A stretch of 64,000 nucleotides of DNA from Capilliphycus robustus (GCF_034932365.1 NZ_JAYGHR010000069.1:1-64000), one strand, 5' to 3'. Numbered from the stretch's first letter, positions 28,261 through 37,912 are shown. Translations and numbers: made by a program. The notes: generated by a model from the letters alone, not told the origin.

Positions 28261-28500
28261 GCCCCAACCTCAAATGAATCGACAGGTACGAATCGTTAGG
28301 GACTAATACCCTAAATAGATGTTCACAGATAGGGCTGATGGTTGAGACTGTACCCGGTTTTCAACTTGTCTATGCCAAAAAACATCAAAATTAGACTAGC
28401 ATAGACTCACGGCTCTCAAGCGTGCCAATCAGAGCATTTTTCCGATCAAGTTTAACCCTCTTACGTCTCGATCCGTCATTGATTGCTGAAATAACAATTC

Positions 28501-29544
28501 ATGGATATTTTACCCACTCAATTAGAGCAACCATCAACGCATTCTCTATTCTCCGAAACTCTCGAACCCCTCAATGTTTCTATTGTTGTCCCGATTTACA
28601 ATGAGGTCGAAAGTTTACCTAAACTGATTGAGGCGATTCAAGCCAGCTTAGAGTCCACAGGTCTCACTTATGAATTGATTTGTGTCGATGATGGTTCTCG
28701 AGACGGATCAACCGATCTCCTCAAACAACTCGCTGCCATTAACCCCATTTTAAAAGCGGTGATTCTCCGACGCAACTATGGTCAGACTCCGGCGATGTCG
28801 GCGGGATTTGATCAGGCTCGCGGAGAGGTGATCATTACCCTCGATGGGGACTTGCAAAATGATCCGGCCGATATTCCCATGTTGTTAGATAAATTAGCGG
28901 AAGGCTACGACGTGGTGAGTGGCTGGCGCAAAAACCGACAGGATAAGGCTTTAACACGATTACTTCCGTCCAAGATTGCCAACTGGATCATCGGACAGAT
29001 GACCAACGTTAAACTCCATGACTATGGCTGTTCTTTGAAAGCTTACCGGGCCGAAGTAGCGGCGGACCTCAAACTCTATGGGGAGTTACACCGATTTTTA
29101 CCCGCTTTGGCTGTAATTGAAGGGGCGAGAATTACAGAAGTTCCTGTGCGTCATCATGCGCGTCAGTTTGGTAGCAGCAAGTATGGCTTGGATCGCACTT
29201 TCCGGGTCGTGATGGATTTGTTGACGATTTCCTTTATGAAAAAGTTCTTGACTCGGCCGATGCACGTCTTTGGGTTACTGGGTATGGTGTCGCTGTTGAT
29301 TGGTGTTCTTTCTGGACTGTACTTGACCTTCCTCAAATACGGTTTGGGTGAAAGCATTGGCGATCGGCCTCTGTTGATCCTCGCAGTTTTACTGACTTTA
29401 ACCGGAATTCAACTGTTTAGCTTTGGCCTATTAGCTGAGGTGTTGATGCGAACCTACCACGAGTCTCAAAATCGACCGATTTATCGAGTTCGAGAAGTGG
29501 TCAGCGCGACCAACTCTCAGTCACAGCGTCCCAAACATTCCTAG
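28501..29544 (+). CDS. GT2 polyprenyl-phosphate glycosyltransferase (DPM1/GtrB-like)
   Basis: 347 residues. GT-A domain with SIVVPIYNEVESLPKLIEAI (~27-46), VDDGSRDGSTD, catalytic DGDLQNDP (~118-125) and VSGWRKNRQDK (~138-148), then two C-terminal membrane helices (~258-282 and ~292-315), the GtrB/DPM1-type layout. It transfers a hexose from a nucleotide sugar to undecaprenyl phosphate. It follows the GT39 gene by 240 bp, and the pair makes a sensible donor-transferase couple. Its stop overlaps that of the convergent gene by 3 bp. Confidence 0.85.
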   Translation: MDILPTQLEQPSTHSLFSETLEPLNVSIVVPIYNEVESLPKLIEAIQASLESTGLTYELICVDDGSRDGSTDLLKQLAAINPILKAVILRRNYGQTPAMSAGFDQARGEVIITLDGDLQNDPADIPMLLDKLAEGYDVVSGWRKNRQDKALTRLLPSKIANWIIGQMTNVKLHDYGCSLKAYRAEVAADLKLYGELHRFLPALAVIEGARITEVPVRHHARQFGSSKYGLDRTFRVVMDLLTISFMKKFLTRPMHVFGLLGMVSLLIGVLSGLYLTFLKYGLGESIGDRPLLILAVLLTLTGIQLFSFGLLAEVLMRTYHESQNRPIYRVREVVSATNSQSQRPKHS

Positions 29545-29945
29545 TCAGTCTCCTGATCGACCTCTGAAGGAATCGGAAAGATTTTACAAGCCATGTGACT
29601 GGGTGGAACGTTAGGAGAAGGTTCAGGTTTTTCTGAGGCGTTCAAACGGTTGACCATTTCTTGAGGGGGAGCAATGCAAACTGCTACTTGTCCAACTCCT
29701 GCCATAAGGGTGCTGACTCGCTGCAAAATTGAATGAATCTCTTGAACTAATTGTTCAGCTATCAGCCGAGAGGGGGCGATGATCAAAAAGGTCTTCACTC
29801 CTGTCGGACTCGGTGCCATGCCATAGCTACATTCCCCGAGTAGGGTTTGTGTTGCTAGGTTCAGGGAATGATGAAAGCGATTGACTAAAGCTTGATAGAA
29901 AGATTCGCTCAGAGCGCGATTGTTGAAAATTGGTTGCGGCAGCAT
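29541..29945 (-). CDS. Conserved hypothetical protein
   Basis: 134 residues from the ATG at 29945, preferred because AAGGGA sits 8 nt before it; an ATG eight codons earlier (29969) is possible. The sequence (MLPQPIFNNRALSESFYQAL, TFLIIAPSRLIAEQLVQEI) shows an alpha/beta soluble protein with no motif I recognise and a disordered proline-rich tail. Function unknown. Convergent with the GT2 gene. Confidence 0.55.
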   Translation of the reverse strand: MLPQPIFNNRALSESFYQALVNRFHHSLNLATQTLLGECSYGMAPSPTGVKTFLIIAPSRLIAEQLVQEIHSILQRVSTLMAGVGQVAVCIAPPQEMVNRLNASEKPEPSPNVPPSHMACKIFPIPSEVDQETD

Positions 29946-30135
29946 AATTAAATCCCTTGTGCAGTACATCCTCTGTTGCAGCGTTTTCAGCCTCTACTCT
30001 TTGATTTTAACATTTATTAACATATTTGCATCAAGTAATCATTCGCTGACTCATTTCACCCTAGAGTCCTCACCCCTGGGACTTCTGACTAAATCTCTGG
30101 AAAAAAAATAAAAATCACCGTGAATCTGACTTTCC

Positions 30136-32004
30136 TTGACCCGATTTTTGCGTGAATTTTGCCCGATCAATGATCAACTGTCCTTTCAGGCATTGACAGA
30201 AGGAAAAAATCCTGAAAAGCTAGTCGCTAATAACAGTTATTTTGGCGAATCTCCTTCGGAGACGCGACGCAAACACATTTTGAAACAGTCGTCTTCCTAC
30301 TGGCAACTTCTCCCCTTTCTCCGTCCCCACTGGCCAACGATCTCGAAAGCTTTGGTTTGTACCCTGGGGTTTACAGCATTCTGGCCTTTACTCGCCTGGT
30401 TGGTCGGCAAAATTGCAGGTTATATTGGTCAAGGCAATGTTAGTGCGATCGCCCAATTTGCAGGTGTTACTGCGATTATTTTTCTGGTTCGGGGTGGGGT
30501 TCAATACGCTCAAGATACGTTAATGGCAAAGGCGGCTTTAGCGATCGCTTTTGATTTGCGAAAAAAGGTTTATAGCCATCTCCATCAACTCAGTGTCGGT
30601 TATTTTGAAACGGCTAAAACAGGCGATCTTTCTTACCGTCTCACCGAAGAAATTGATCGGGTCGGGGAAGTCATTTATAAGTTTTTTCATCAGTTTATTC
30701 CCTGTATTTTACAACTGATTGTAGTTTTAGGGTACATGATTTATATTAACTGGCAACTCACCCTCGCAACGTTCATTATTGCGCCATTAATGGCGGTCTT
30801 AATTGGTTGGTTTGGAGAAAAGTTACTCAGCTTGAGTCGCCATAGTCAAACCCGCATTTCTAACTTAGCTTCTTTATTAACAGAAGTTTTCAACGGGATT
30901 CGTTTAGTACAAGCTTTTGCCGCCCAAGACTATGAAATTGCTCGTTTTTCTCTAGAAGCAGAACACAACCGACGAGCCAAATATCGCGCTGAACAAATCA
31001 AAGCCCTTCAGTTTGTGGTGGTTGGTTTTTTAGAAGCGATGAGTGTAGTCTTTCTATTTTTATTAGGAGGTTGGCAAATCTCCCAAAATAATCTCACGGG
31101 AACCGAGTTTATTAGCTATGTTACGGCTGTTGCCTTATTAATTGATCCGATTGGTTTAACAACCAGTAACTACAGCGAATTTAAACAGGGTGAAGCTTCT
31201 TGCGATCGCCTATTTGAACTCTTAGCCATCCAGCCAGAAATTCAAGAAAAATCAGATGCGATTATCCTACCATCCGTTCAAGGAAAAGTAGACTATCAGA
31301 ATATTGACTTTGCCTATATTCCGGGAAAACCTGTCTTAAAAAACCTCAATTTGCGGGTTCAAGCGGGAGAAATGATCGCCTTAGTGGGGGCTTCTGGGGC
31401 TGGGAAAACAACATTAGTTAATTTATTGCCTCGATTTTATCATCCCCAAGCAGGTCAAATTTTAATTGATGGAATTAATATTCAAGATGTGACTCTCAGC
31501 AGTCTGCGGCGACAAATTGGGATTGTTCCGCAAGAGGTGATTATTTTCTCGGGAACGGTGGCTCAAAATATTGCGTTTGGTCAGGTTTATTATGATCTCA
31601 AAGAGGTACAAATGGCGGCAGAAATTGCCAATGTTCACCAGTTTATTAGTCAACTTCCCGAGGGCTATCAAACTTTAGTGGGGGAACGGGGGGTGAATTT
31701 ATCGGGCGGACAAAGACAGCGAATTGCGATCGCCAGGGCGGTATTATTAAACCCAAGAATTTTAATTTTAGATGAAGCTACTTCAGCGTTAGACTCAGAA
31801 TCTGAAGCTTTAGTTCAGGAGGCTTTAGAACGATTAATGGAAAATCGAACGGTTTTTATTATTGCTCATCGTTTGGCAACGGTACGACGGGCTGATCGGA
31901 TTTTAGTCATAGAAGGCGGTAAAATTATGGAGTCGGGAACCCATGATCAGTTGCTTGAAAAAGGTGAGCGATACGCCCGATATTATGCTCAACAATTTAG
32001 TTAA
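30136..32004 (+). CDS. ABC exporter, fused permease-ATPase (MsbA/HlyB superfamily)
   Basis: About 620 residues: an N-terminal six-helix membrane domain (~75-355) and a nucleotide-binding domain with Walker A GASGAGKTT (~416-424), signature LSGGQRQR (~521-528) and Walker B ILILDEATSALD. It exports a lipid, peptide or drug-like substrate. No in-frame ATG exists near the start; TTG at 30136 or TTG at 30148 must serve, or the N-terminus is altered. The word TCTCCTTCGGAGACGCGACG inside codons ~38-45 resembles cyanobacterial dispersed repeats and may be an insertion. It precedes lpxB, so a role in lipid export is possible but unproven. Confidence 0.85.
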   Translation: MTRFLREFCPINDQLSFQALTEGKNPEKLVANNSYFGESPSETRRKHILKQSSSYWQLLPFLRPHWPTISKALVCTLGFTAFWPLLAWLVGKIAGYIGQGNVSAIAQFAGVTAIIFLVRGGVQYAQDTLMAKAALAIAFDLRKKVYSHLHQLSVGYFETAKTGDLSYRLTEEIDRVGEVIYKFFHQFIPCILQLIVVLGYMIYINWQLTLATFIIAPLMAVLIGWFGEKLLSLSRHSQTRISNLASLLTEVFNGIRLVQAFAAQDYEIARFSLEAEHNRRAKYRAEQIKALQFVVVGFLEAMSVVFLFLLGGWQISQNNLTGTEFISYVTAVALLIDPIGLTTSNYSEFKQGEASCDRLFELLAIQPEIQEKSDAIILPSVQGKVDYQNIDFAYIPGKPVLKNLNLRVQAGEMIALVGASGAGKTTLVNLLPRFYHPQAGQILIDGINIQDVTLSSLRRQIGIVPQEVIIFSGTVAQNIAFGQVYYDLKEVQMAAEIANVHQFISQLPEGYQTLVGERGVNLSGGQRQRIAIARAVLLNPRILILDEATSALDSESEALVQEALERLMENRTVFIIAHRLATVRRADRILVIEGGKIMESGTHDQLLEKGERYARYYAQQFS

Positions 32005-32182
32005 TGATATGAAAGACTTCAATGTTGGCTACAGAAGTTGGGCAGGGGAGCGGAGAAAAACGAACTGTCAGCGTAGGGGCAGGTTCTGAAAAAATTTATG
32101 TTTCCTATCAATAATCTAGATCAACCCGCCCTCTTGTCTATGGGCTTTTGTAGCCTTATTTTTTAATTTTAGCATCAATAAC

Positions 32183-33364
32183 ATGAAAATTTTTATCAGT
32201 ACAGGTGAAGTGTCTGGAGATTTACAAGGGGCGATGTTAATTGAAGCTTTGCACCGTCAAGCCGATATTTTAGACCGAGAATTAGAAATTATTGCATTAG
32301 GCGGAACTCGCATGGAAAAAGCGGGTGCAGAGCTTTTAGGAAATACTTTGAGTATGGGTTCTGTCGGGATTTGGGAATCTTTGCCCTATGTATTTCCGAC
32401 TCTAAAAATGCAGCAGCAAGTTGAGCAATATTTACAGCAAAATCCTCCTGATTTAGTGGTTCTGATTGACTACATGGGGCCGAATCTTAAGATTGGCAAT
32501 TATATTCGTCGTCATTTTTCTTCGATTCCGATTATTTACTATATTGCTCCCCAAGAATGGGTGTGGTCATTGGGTTCAGGAAATACCGCCGAAATTGTTA
32601 AAATTACAAACCGATTATTAGCCATTTTTCCTGAAGAAGCCCGTTATTTTCGAGAAAAAGGAGCAAATGTAACTTGGGTGGGTCATCCTTTAATGGATCG
32701 AATGCAAACCGCCCCCAGTCGAGAACAAGCGAGAACAATATTAGGTATTAAACCGGATGAAATCGCGATCGCCCTTTTACCTGCTTCTCGTTGGCAAGAA
32801 ATCAAGTATTTAATGCCTGTGATGTTTGAGGCAGCAAAAATGATTCAGTTAAAATTGCCTCAAGTTCGCTTCTGGATTCCCCTCTCATTACCAGAATACC
32901 AAGATTCAATTGAAAAGTCAATCCAAAAATACGGTTTAAATGCTAAATTAGTCACGACTGACTCTGATCAAAATCAGACTTTAAAGGTTCTAGCCGCAGC
33001 CGATTTAGCGATTACGAAATCAGGAACGGTTAACTTAGAAATTGCGTTGTTAAATGTTCCGCAAGTCGTGATTTATCGGGTGAGTTCGATCACGGCTTGG
33101 ATAGCCCGAAATATTCTCAAATTTTCGATTCCATTTATGTCACCGCCCAATTTAGTCCAAATGAAATCGATTGTTCCCGAATTACTCCAAGAAGAAGCTA
33201 CACCTGAAAGGATTGTTGGTGAAGTAATGGAACTGTTAAACAATCCCCAAAGACGACAAAAAATGCAAGCTGACTATCAAGAAATGCAACAAGCTTTAGG
33301 AGAAGTAGGTGTTTGCGATCGCGTTGCGGCTGAGATTTTAAACAATATATCGAGAGAAAATTAA
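32183..33364 (+). CDS. lpxB: Lipid-A-disaccharide synthase
   Basis: 393 residues, the usual length. LpxB motifs: MKIFISTGEVSGDLQGAML at the N-terminus, ALGGTRMEKAGAELL, PDLVVLIDYMGPNLKIG, YYIAPQEWVWS (~117-127), WVGHPLMDR, LLPASRWQEI and TKSGTVNLEIAL. It condenses UDP-2,3-diacylglucosamine with lipid X to form the tetraacyl disaccharide of lipid A (GT19), at the inner membrane. It is a lone gene here, 178 bp after the ABC exporter. Confidence 0.95.
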   Translation: MKIFISTGEVSGDLQGAMLIEALHRQADILDRELEIIALGGTRMEKAGAELLGNTLSMGSVGIWESLPYVFPTLKMQQQVEQYLQQNPPDLVVLIDYMGPNLKIGNYIRRHFSSIPIIYYIAPQEWVWSLGSGNTAEIVKITNRLLAIFPEEARYFREKGANVTWVGHPLMDRMQTAPSREQARTILGIKPDEIAIALLPASRWQEIKYLMPVMFEAAKMIQLKLPQVRFWIPLSLPEYQDSIEKSIQKYGLNAKLVTTDSDQNQTLKVLAAADLAITKSGTVNLEIALLNVPQVVIYRVSSITAWIARNILKFSIPFMSPPNLVQMKSIVPELLQEEATPERIVGEVMELLNNPQRRQKMQADYQEMQQALGEVGVCDRVAAEILNNISREN

Positions 33365-33583
33365 GCGTTTTAAAAGCGATATTCAAGTGAACTTATAGAA
33401 TTATACTAGAACAAGTTGGCGATCGCCTGTTATCTGTACCCGCCAAAACCAAGCTAAAGATTGAATTTATATTTTTCTTCCGGTATGACTCAATGCAGCC
33501 CCGAAGTAGACAAAAGATTTTGCAAATACATCTGTTTAACCTGACAACTCCATTTCACTCTCAACTCTAAAATTTTTGGACTT

Positions 33584-34270
33584 ATGAGAACTATTGCTGT
33601 TGCTATCTTGCTGCTGATCCTATCGTTTACGACACCTGCTTTTGCGGATCAAACTAAAATTCCCAACTACAACAAAGCCCAAGATTTATTTTGGGGAGAA
33701 CTTTATTCAAAAGGTGGTGAAGATCTCTACTGTGGGGAAAAAATAACCCCTGGTGATCGTTCTTTTAATATTGAACACGTTTATCCTGCTTCCTGGATGA
33801 AAGAAGCCGCAGGTTGTGAGGGAGTTTCTCGCAAAAAATGTCGTAAAGCGAGCGCTCGCTTTAATCGGATGGAAGGAGATTTACATAATCTCTATCCTTC
33901 TTTAACTTATTATAACAGCAAACGCTCCAGTTATAGCTTTGCAATTATTCCCGGAAATTCCACAATTCAAGGCTGTGATTTTGAACTGAATGGTAAACAA
34001 GAATCTGTTGAACCTCAGCCCATTTCTCGCGGAAATATTGCTCGTTCTATCTTTTACATGAACAAAGAATATGGGGCTAAAATTGCGCCTCCGGGTGGTG
34101 ATCCTGAATTGAAAGACTTATTAACAGCTTGGCATTGTGCTGATCCTGTAGATGAAGCTGAACGAGTTCGTAATGATCGCATCGAACAACTACAAGGAAA
34201 TCGTAATCCTTTCATCGATAATCCCGATTTAATTTCTTGTTCAAATATCAAACAATTCCCGGAAGACTAA
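33584..34270 (+). CDS. Secreted endonuclease I (EndA/NucM family)
   Basis: 228 residues. A signal peptide (~1-21, ILSFTTPAFADQ) leads into the endonuclease I beta-beta-alpha-metal fold: FNIEHVYPASWM (~64-75, catalytic His), GDLHNLYPSLTYYNSKRSSY (~103-122, with Asn and metal ligands), then MNKEYG and WHCADPVDEAERVRNDRIE near the C-terminus. It is a non-specific nuclease in the periplasm or outside, probably for nutrient recovery or biofilm DNA. Standalone gene. Confidence 0.9.
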   Translation: MRTIAVAILLLILSFTTPAFADQTKIPNYNKAQDLFWGELYSKGGEDLYCGEKITPGDRSFNIEHVYPASWMKEAAGCEGVSRKKCRKASARFNRMEGDLHNLYPSLTYYNSKRSSYSFAIIPGNSTIQGCDFELNGKQESVEPQPISRGNIARSIFYMNKEYGAKIAPPGGDPELKDLLTAWHCADPVDEAERVRNDRIEQLQGNRNPFIDNPDLISCSNIKQFPED

Positions 34271-34378
34271 GCCTTAAAAAACTCAGATATAAACCCGGTT
34301 TATACAGTAAGTTTCAATCTCTTATAATAAATCGGATTTTTTACTTTATTGAAAACGAGATTAAATTCACTTCAAACA

Positions 34379-36037
34379 ATGAAACAAGAAACAACTGAAC
34401 AACCTTTTTCTTTCCTAACTCCCGATGAAATATGGTTAGATATTAAAAATCATTGGGCGGAAAACTGTCTAAAAGAGTTAGGATATTCTGGTTTATTTAA
34501 TGGTTATCCTGATGGTAAGTTTAAACCCGATAACTTAATGACACGGGCGGAATTTGCAGCCGCTTTAAAGAAAGCCTTTCCTGATATTCCGGCTAAACGA
34601 GAAGCGATTCAATTTTCCGATGTTTCATCTAAGTTTTGGGCGTTTGAAGCCATTCGTTGGGCTTATGAACGAAAGTTTATTTCGGGTTATCCCGGTAATC
34701 TTTTTAAACCCCAACAAAATATTCCCAGAGTTCAAGCTTTAGTCGCTTTAGCAAGTGGGTTAAATTTGCAAGCAAATCCTCAACTGATTAACTCTTTTAG
34801 TCAACTTTTTGAGGATGCAAAAGATATTCCCAATTATGCTAATTCTGGTGTGGCTGCAACTTTAGAAAAACGAATTATTGCCAGTCCAAATAATCCTAAA
34901 AAACTCACACCCAATCAACCGGCAACACGAGCGGAAATTGCTGTTTTTATCGCCCAATCTCGTTTACAACCTGGACAAATAGATCGAGTGAATTCTCAAG
35001 TCATTATTGAACCTGTTATTTCTCCTGATTTTCTTCCGGCTAACCCCTGGAAAAATAATAAATTTGAACGAAAATTATCTCAATCTGCATCTAAAATTGA
35101 TTGGAGTTATAACGAAGAAGTTTTAGCTGGTTATCAGCCAAAAACCGGAATTCAACTTTGGGATGTTAAAACGGGAGATTCTCTTAATTTAATTGCCGAA
35201 GAACCCAATCAAATTTATCATAGCTTTGCCCTGAATAACAACGCTGAAATTATCGCATTTTACGTTTACGACACCGAGAAAAAGCAACTGAGTCTGAAAC
35301 TTTTAAATCGAACTAGCCAAGTTATTCAAAACTTTGAAACTATCCAATTCTTAGATTATTTCACCCTAGACGAAAAATTTTTAACCTTGTTAGAGTTTAG
35401 CCCAAATGGAGAATTTTTGGCATCATTTGCTGGAAGTATTGATGATCAATATCCTGATAATGGAGACATTCAAATTTGGGATGTAAAACAGGGTAAAACT
35501 ATCCGAACTTTGACGTTTAACCCTCCGAAGTTAGAAAAACTGGTGTTTAGTCATAATAATGAAAAATTCGCCAGTTATAACAGCAAAGGACAAGTTAAAG
35601 TTTGGAATGTTAGCACAGGTGAATTGCTGTATACCTTGAATGAAGAAACAGTTATTGATAACATTACATTTAGCCTGGATAGTCAATTTTTACTGAGTTC
35701 AGTTTTAACTATTGTTAGCGGTTTTCCCATCGTTACTCATGTGCGAGTTTGGCAGATATCAACGGGAATGTTACGCTTTAACTTCAGTTTATCTGTAGAT
35801 CGAACCAGCAGAAATAGAACTCTTTCTGGGGATGGAATGACTTATTTTGCCAGTGGAGAAGTAGCCGGGGCTAGCTTTTTTTATGTCGGAAGTCGTGAGA
35901 CTTTTGACTTAGCTTTTCCGCCGAATATTTCTCCAATGGTAATCTATGATGCCCGACAAAATTTATTTAGTCCACAAGGGAATTTGTTTTCCATCGCAAC
36001 TTCTGAGGGAGTGTTGATCTGGAATTCCTCTTATTAA
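34379..36037 (+). CDS. SLH triple-domain protein with beta-propeller
   Basis: 552 residues from the ATG at 34379; a longer frame needs TTG at 34349. Three SLH units lie at ~15-75 (HWAENCLKELGYSGLFNGYP, DGKFKPDNLMTRAEF), ~76-140 (FWAFEAIRWAYERKFISGYP) and ~145-205. A WD40-like propeller follows from ~245 (IQLWDVKTGDSLNLIAEE, IQIWDVKQGKTIRTL, VKVWNVSTGELLYTL). No signal peptide is seen at either start, odd for an SLH protein, so it may be cytoplasmic or use another export route. Function unknown. Confidence 0.75.
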   Translation: MKQETTEQPFSFLTPDEIWLDIKNHWAENCLKELGYSGLFNGYPDGKFKPDNLMTRAEFAAALKKAFPDIPAKREAIQFSDVSSKFWAFEAIRWAYERKFISGYPGNLFKPQQNIPRVQALVALASGLNLQANPQLINSFSQLFEDAKDIPNYANSGVAATLEKRIIASPNNPKKLTPNQPATRAEIAVFIAQSRLQPGQIDRVNSQVIIEPVISPDFLPANPWKNNKFERKLSQSASKIDWSYNEEVLAGYQPKTGIQLWDVKTGDSLNLIAEEPNQIYHSFALNNNAEIIAFYVYDTEKKQLSLKLLNRTSQVIQNFETIQFLDYFTLDEKFLTLLEFSPNGEFLASFAGSIDDQYPDNGDIQIWDVKQGKTIRTLTFNPPKLEKLVFSHNNEKFASYNSKGQVKVWNVSTGELLYTLNEETVIDNITFSLDSQFLLSSVLTIVSGFPIVTHVRVWQISTGMLRFNFSLSVDRTSRNRTLSGDGMTYFASGEVAGASFFYVGSRETFDLAFPPNISPMVIYDARQNLFSPQGNLFSIATSEGVLIWNSSY

Positions 36038-36078
36038 TCTCCTCATCATAAATCGGGTTTATTGCTATAGTCAACCTC

Positions 36079-36143
36079 GTAGGGTGTATCAAAAATTATT
36101 GGGTTATCCTGCCAACAAATTTCCCTAATTTGATGCACCCTAC
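36079..36143. repeat. Inverted-repeat element with GTAGGGTG(C/T)ATCAAA arms (copy 2)
   Basis: GTAGGGTGTATCAAA (36079-36093) and TTTGATGCACCCTAC (36129-36143), same family as 7402-7467, with a different 35-bp interior. It is followed at 36155-36169 by AGAAACCCGGTTTCT. Confidence 0.75.
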
Positions 36144-36154
36144 ACATTTGGAAT

Positions 36155-36169
36155 AGAAACCCGGTTTCT
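36155..36169. repeat. Short palindromic word AGAAACCCGGTTTCT (copy 1)
   Basis: Same 15-mer as 37898-37912. The core AAACCCGGTTT without the outer bases also occurs after the endonuclease I gene (~34290-34301) and after the CRISPR array (~58672). All copies are intergenic. Confidence 0.6.
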
Positions 36170-36220
36170 CAGAGTACACATTTTTAAGAATATGTTTTAA
36201 GCTTTTCTAGTAGTGCTAGA

Positions 36221-37069
36221 ATGCCATCACCCATGTCTGAATCTCAAAATTCCCATCCCCAAGCTTTATCGCCCACTTTAACCGCTTTACAAGGTTTAAT
36301 TGATGTTGTTGCTCAGTTGCGATCGCCGGATGGGGGTTGTCCTTGGGATCTCGCCCAAACGCCTCAAACCCTGACGCCCTATGTGATCGAAGAAGCCTAT
36401 GAGGTGGTGGATGCGATCCGCAGTGGGGATATCGAAGCGATCGCAGAGGAATTAGGAGATTTATTGCTTCAGGTGGTTTTACAAGCCCAAATAGCTAGTG
36501 AGTCTCAACAATTTTCCCTCGAAGATGTTGCTAACCGCATCACCGAAAAAATGATTCGTCGTCATCCTCATGTCTTTGCAGAAGTTGAAGTTGAAACGAT
36601 AGAAGAAGTCCATGAAAATTGGGAACAAATCAAAGCAGCCGAAAAGGGAGAAAACCCCGAAACCCAACCGTTATCGTCTAAACTCAGTCGGTATGCCCGT
36701 CAACTTCCGCCATTGATGGCAGGAATGAAAATCTCTCAAAAAGCGGCATCTGTTGGGTTTGAGTGGGAGAATATTCAGGGAGTTTGGGATAAGTTTCACG
36801 AAGAATTAGCGGAGTTTGAACACGCGCTTTTACACGAAGAAAAAGCTAATCAAGAAGCAGAATTAGGAGATGTTTTATTTACGTTGATTAATTTAGCCCG
36901 ATGGTATGAACTTGATCCAGAAGCCGCGTTACAGGGTACAAATCATCGGTTTATTCAGCGATTTTCCCGACTTGAACAAGCTTGCGATCGCCCGTTATCT
37001 GAATACACATTAGAAGAATTTGAAGCCCTTTGGCAAAAGATTAAAGCTCAATTAGCCCAATCCAGTTAG
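36221..37069 (+). CDS. mazG: Nucleoside triphosphate pyrophosphohydrolase
   Basis: 282 residues with two MazG domains. The N-terminal unit has LRSPDGGCPWDLAQTPQTL, EEAYEVVDAI (~60-69) and EELGDLLLQV (~78-87), the EExxE...ExxD metal site; the second has the related EEANQEAELGDVLFTLINL pattern (~217 on; literal text EKANQEAELGDVLF). It hydrolyses (d)NTPs to monophosphates, as a housecleaning enzyme or in ppGpp control. ATG 36221, with a second in-frame ATG five codons later. Confidence 0.92.
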   Translation: MPSPMSESQNSHPQALSPTLTALQGLIDVVAQLRSPDGGCPWDLAQTPQTLTPYVIEEAYEVVDAIRSGDIEAIAEELGDLLLQVVLQAQIASESQQFSLEDVANRITEKMIRRHPHVFAEVEVETIEEVHENWEQIKAAEKGENPETQPLSSKLSRYARQLPPLMAGMKISQKAASVGFEWENIQGVWDKFHEELAEFEHALLHEEKANQEAELGDVLFTLINLARWYELDPEAALQGTNHRFIQRFSRLEQACDRPLSEYTLEEFEALWQKIKAQLAQSS

Positions 37070-37388
37070 TCTGTTTGACATCATCTCGGCACAGCCCATG
37101 TGCCTCTGTTTTTACTTTTGCTTTGGACTTTCTTCAAGCTCCAAGGCATTAGCCACAGAACGTCCATATTATTACTGTAACTACAGTTTAACACAGACCT
37201 CGAACAATTGCCAAATTTCGGGGGATTTTCTGTTAATAATTTTAAACTAAATAGATAAATATGCTCAATCTAGAGGAAAATTAAATTGGAAATAGAATTT
37301 TGATTTTCAGCCGTTTTGCTCTTGAGTCCTGATCAGAGTTGAAATGGCGGTGTTTGATTCTTTTAATAAAAGGCGAGAGAGAGGAACA

Positions 37389-37610
37389 ATGCTTCAAACT
37401 AAAGTTTATTCCATTAATGTGATCAAAGATGAAGCCCGTCACTTAGTTTGTCAGGGGGTTGTTGGCTGTCATCAACCAATTTATACCTTGTGTCAATATA
37501 TTCCAGCCCGAGACTGGGAAGGTGTTGAGTGTGAATTAGAAGACAATGACTTTTTACTGCGAGATCGGATTATTGATTTGATTGGTTATGAAGAGTGGCG
37601 AGAAGACTAA
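37389..37610 (+). CDS. DUF4327 family small protein
   Basis: 73 residues from the ATG at 37389, chosen because GAGAGAGGA lies 4-12 nt upstream; an upstream ATG at 37344 would add 15 residues not typical of the family. KVYSINVIKDEARHLV and PIYTLCQYIPARDWEGVECE are the DUF4327 signature, a cyanobacterial protein of unknown function. It is preceded by a 319-bp gap (37070-37388) in which I see nothing else. Confidence 0.8.
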   Translation: MLQTKVYSINVIKDEARHLVCQGVVGCHQPIYTLCQYIPARDWEGVECELEDNDFLLRDRIIDLIGYEEWRED

Positions 37611-37673
37611 GCATATTTACTAATAGCAAGACTGCATTTCATAACAATCAGTTGATCTGAGTTGAAATCTTAC

Positions 37674-37710
37674 CTAACCCTGATTTTTGGGGTTGGGTTT
37701 ATTTTTTTTT
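37674..37710 (+). terminator. Rho-independent terminator after the DUF4327 gene
   Basis: CTAACCC (37674-37680) pairs with GGGTTGG (37690-37696) and is followed by GTTTATTTTTTTTT. It lies 64 bp after the stop codon. The rest of the 460-bp gap holds only the repeat at 37898-37912. Confidence 0.8.
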
Positions 37711-37897
37711 GAGAGAAAATTATCAGTCTTGAATGCTGAGAGTTCATCACAGTCAGGGGTTTGTAAATAAACTTAAAATAGCTATCTAAAATCACCACTT
37801 TCGGCGACAATGGAGATGGATCTGTAAAACAGGCTACCAATTATCACTCAAAATCTGAATAAATTCCTAAAAAATCTCTTTCCGGTCAAGCTGGCTC

Positions 37898-37912
37898 AGA
37901 AACCCGGTTTCT
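37898..37912. repeat. Short palindromic word AGAAACCCGGTTTCT (copy 2)
   Basis: Identical 15-mer to 36155-36169, in the gap between DUF4327 and the universal stress protein gene. Confidence 0.6.
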
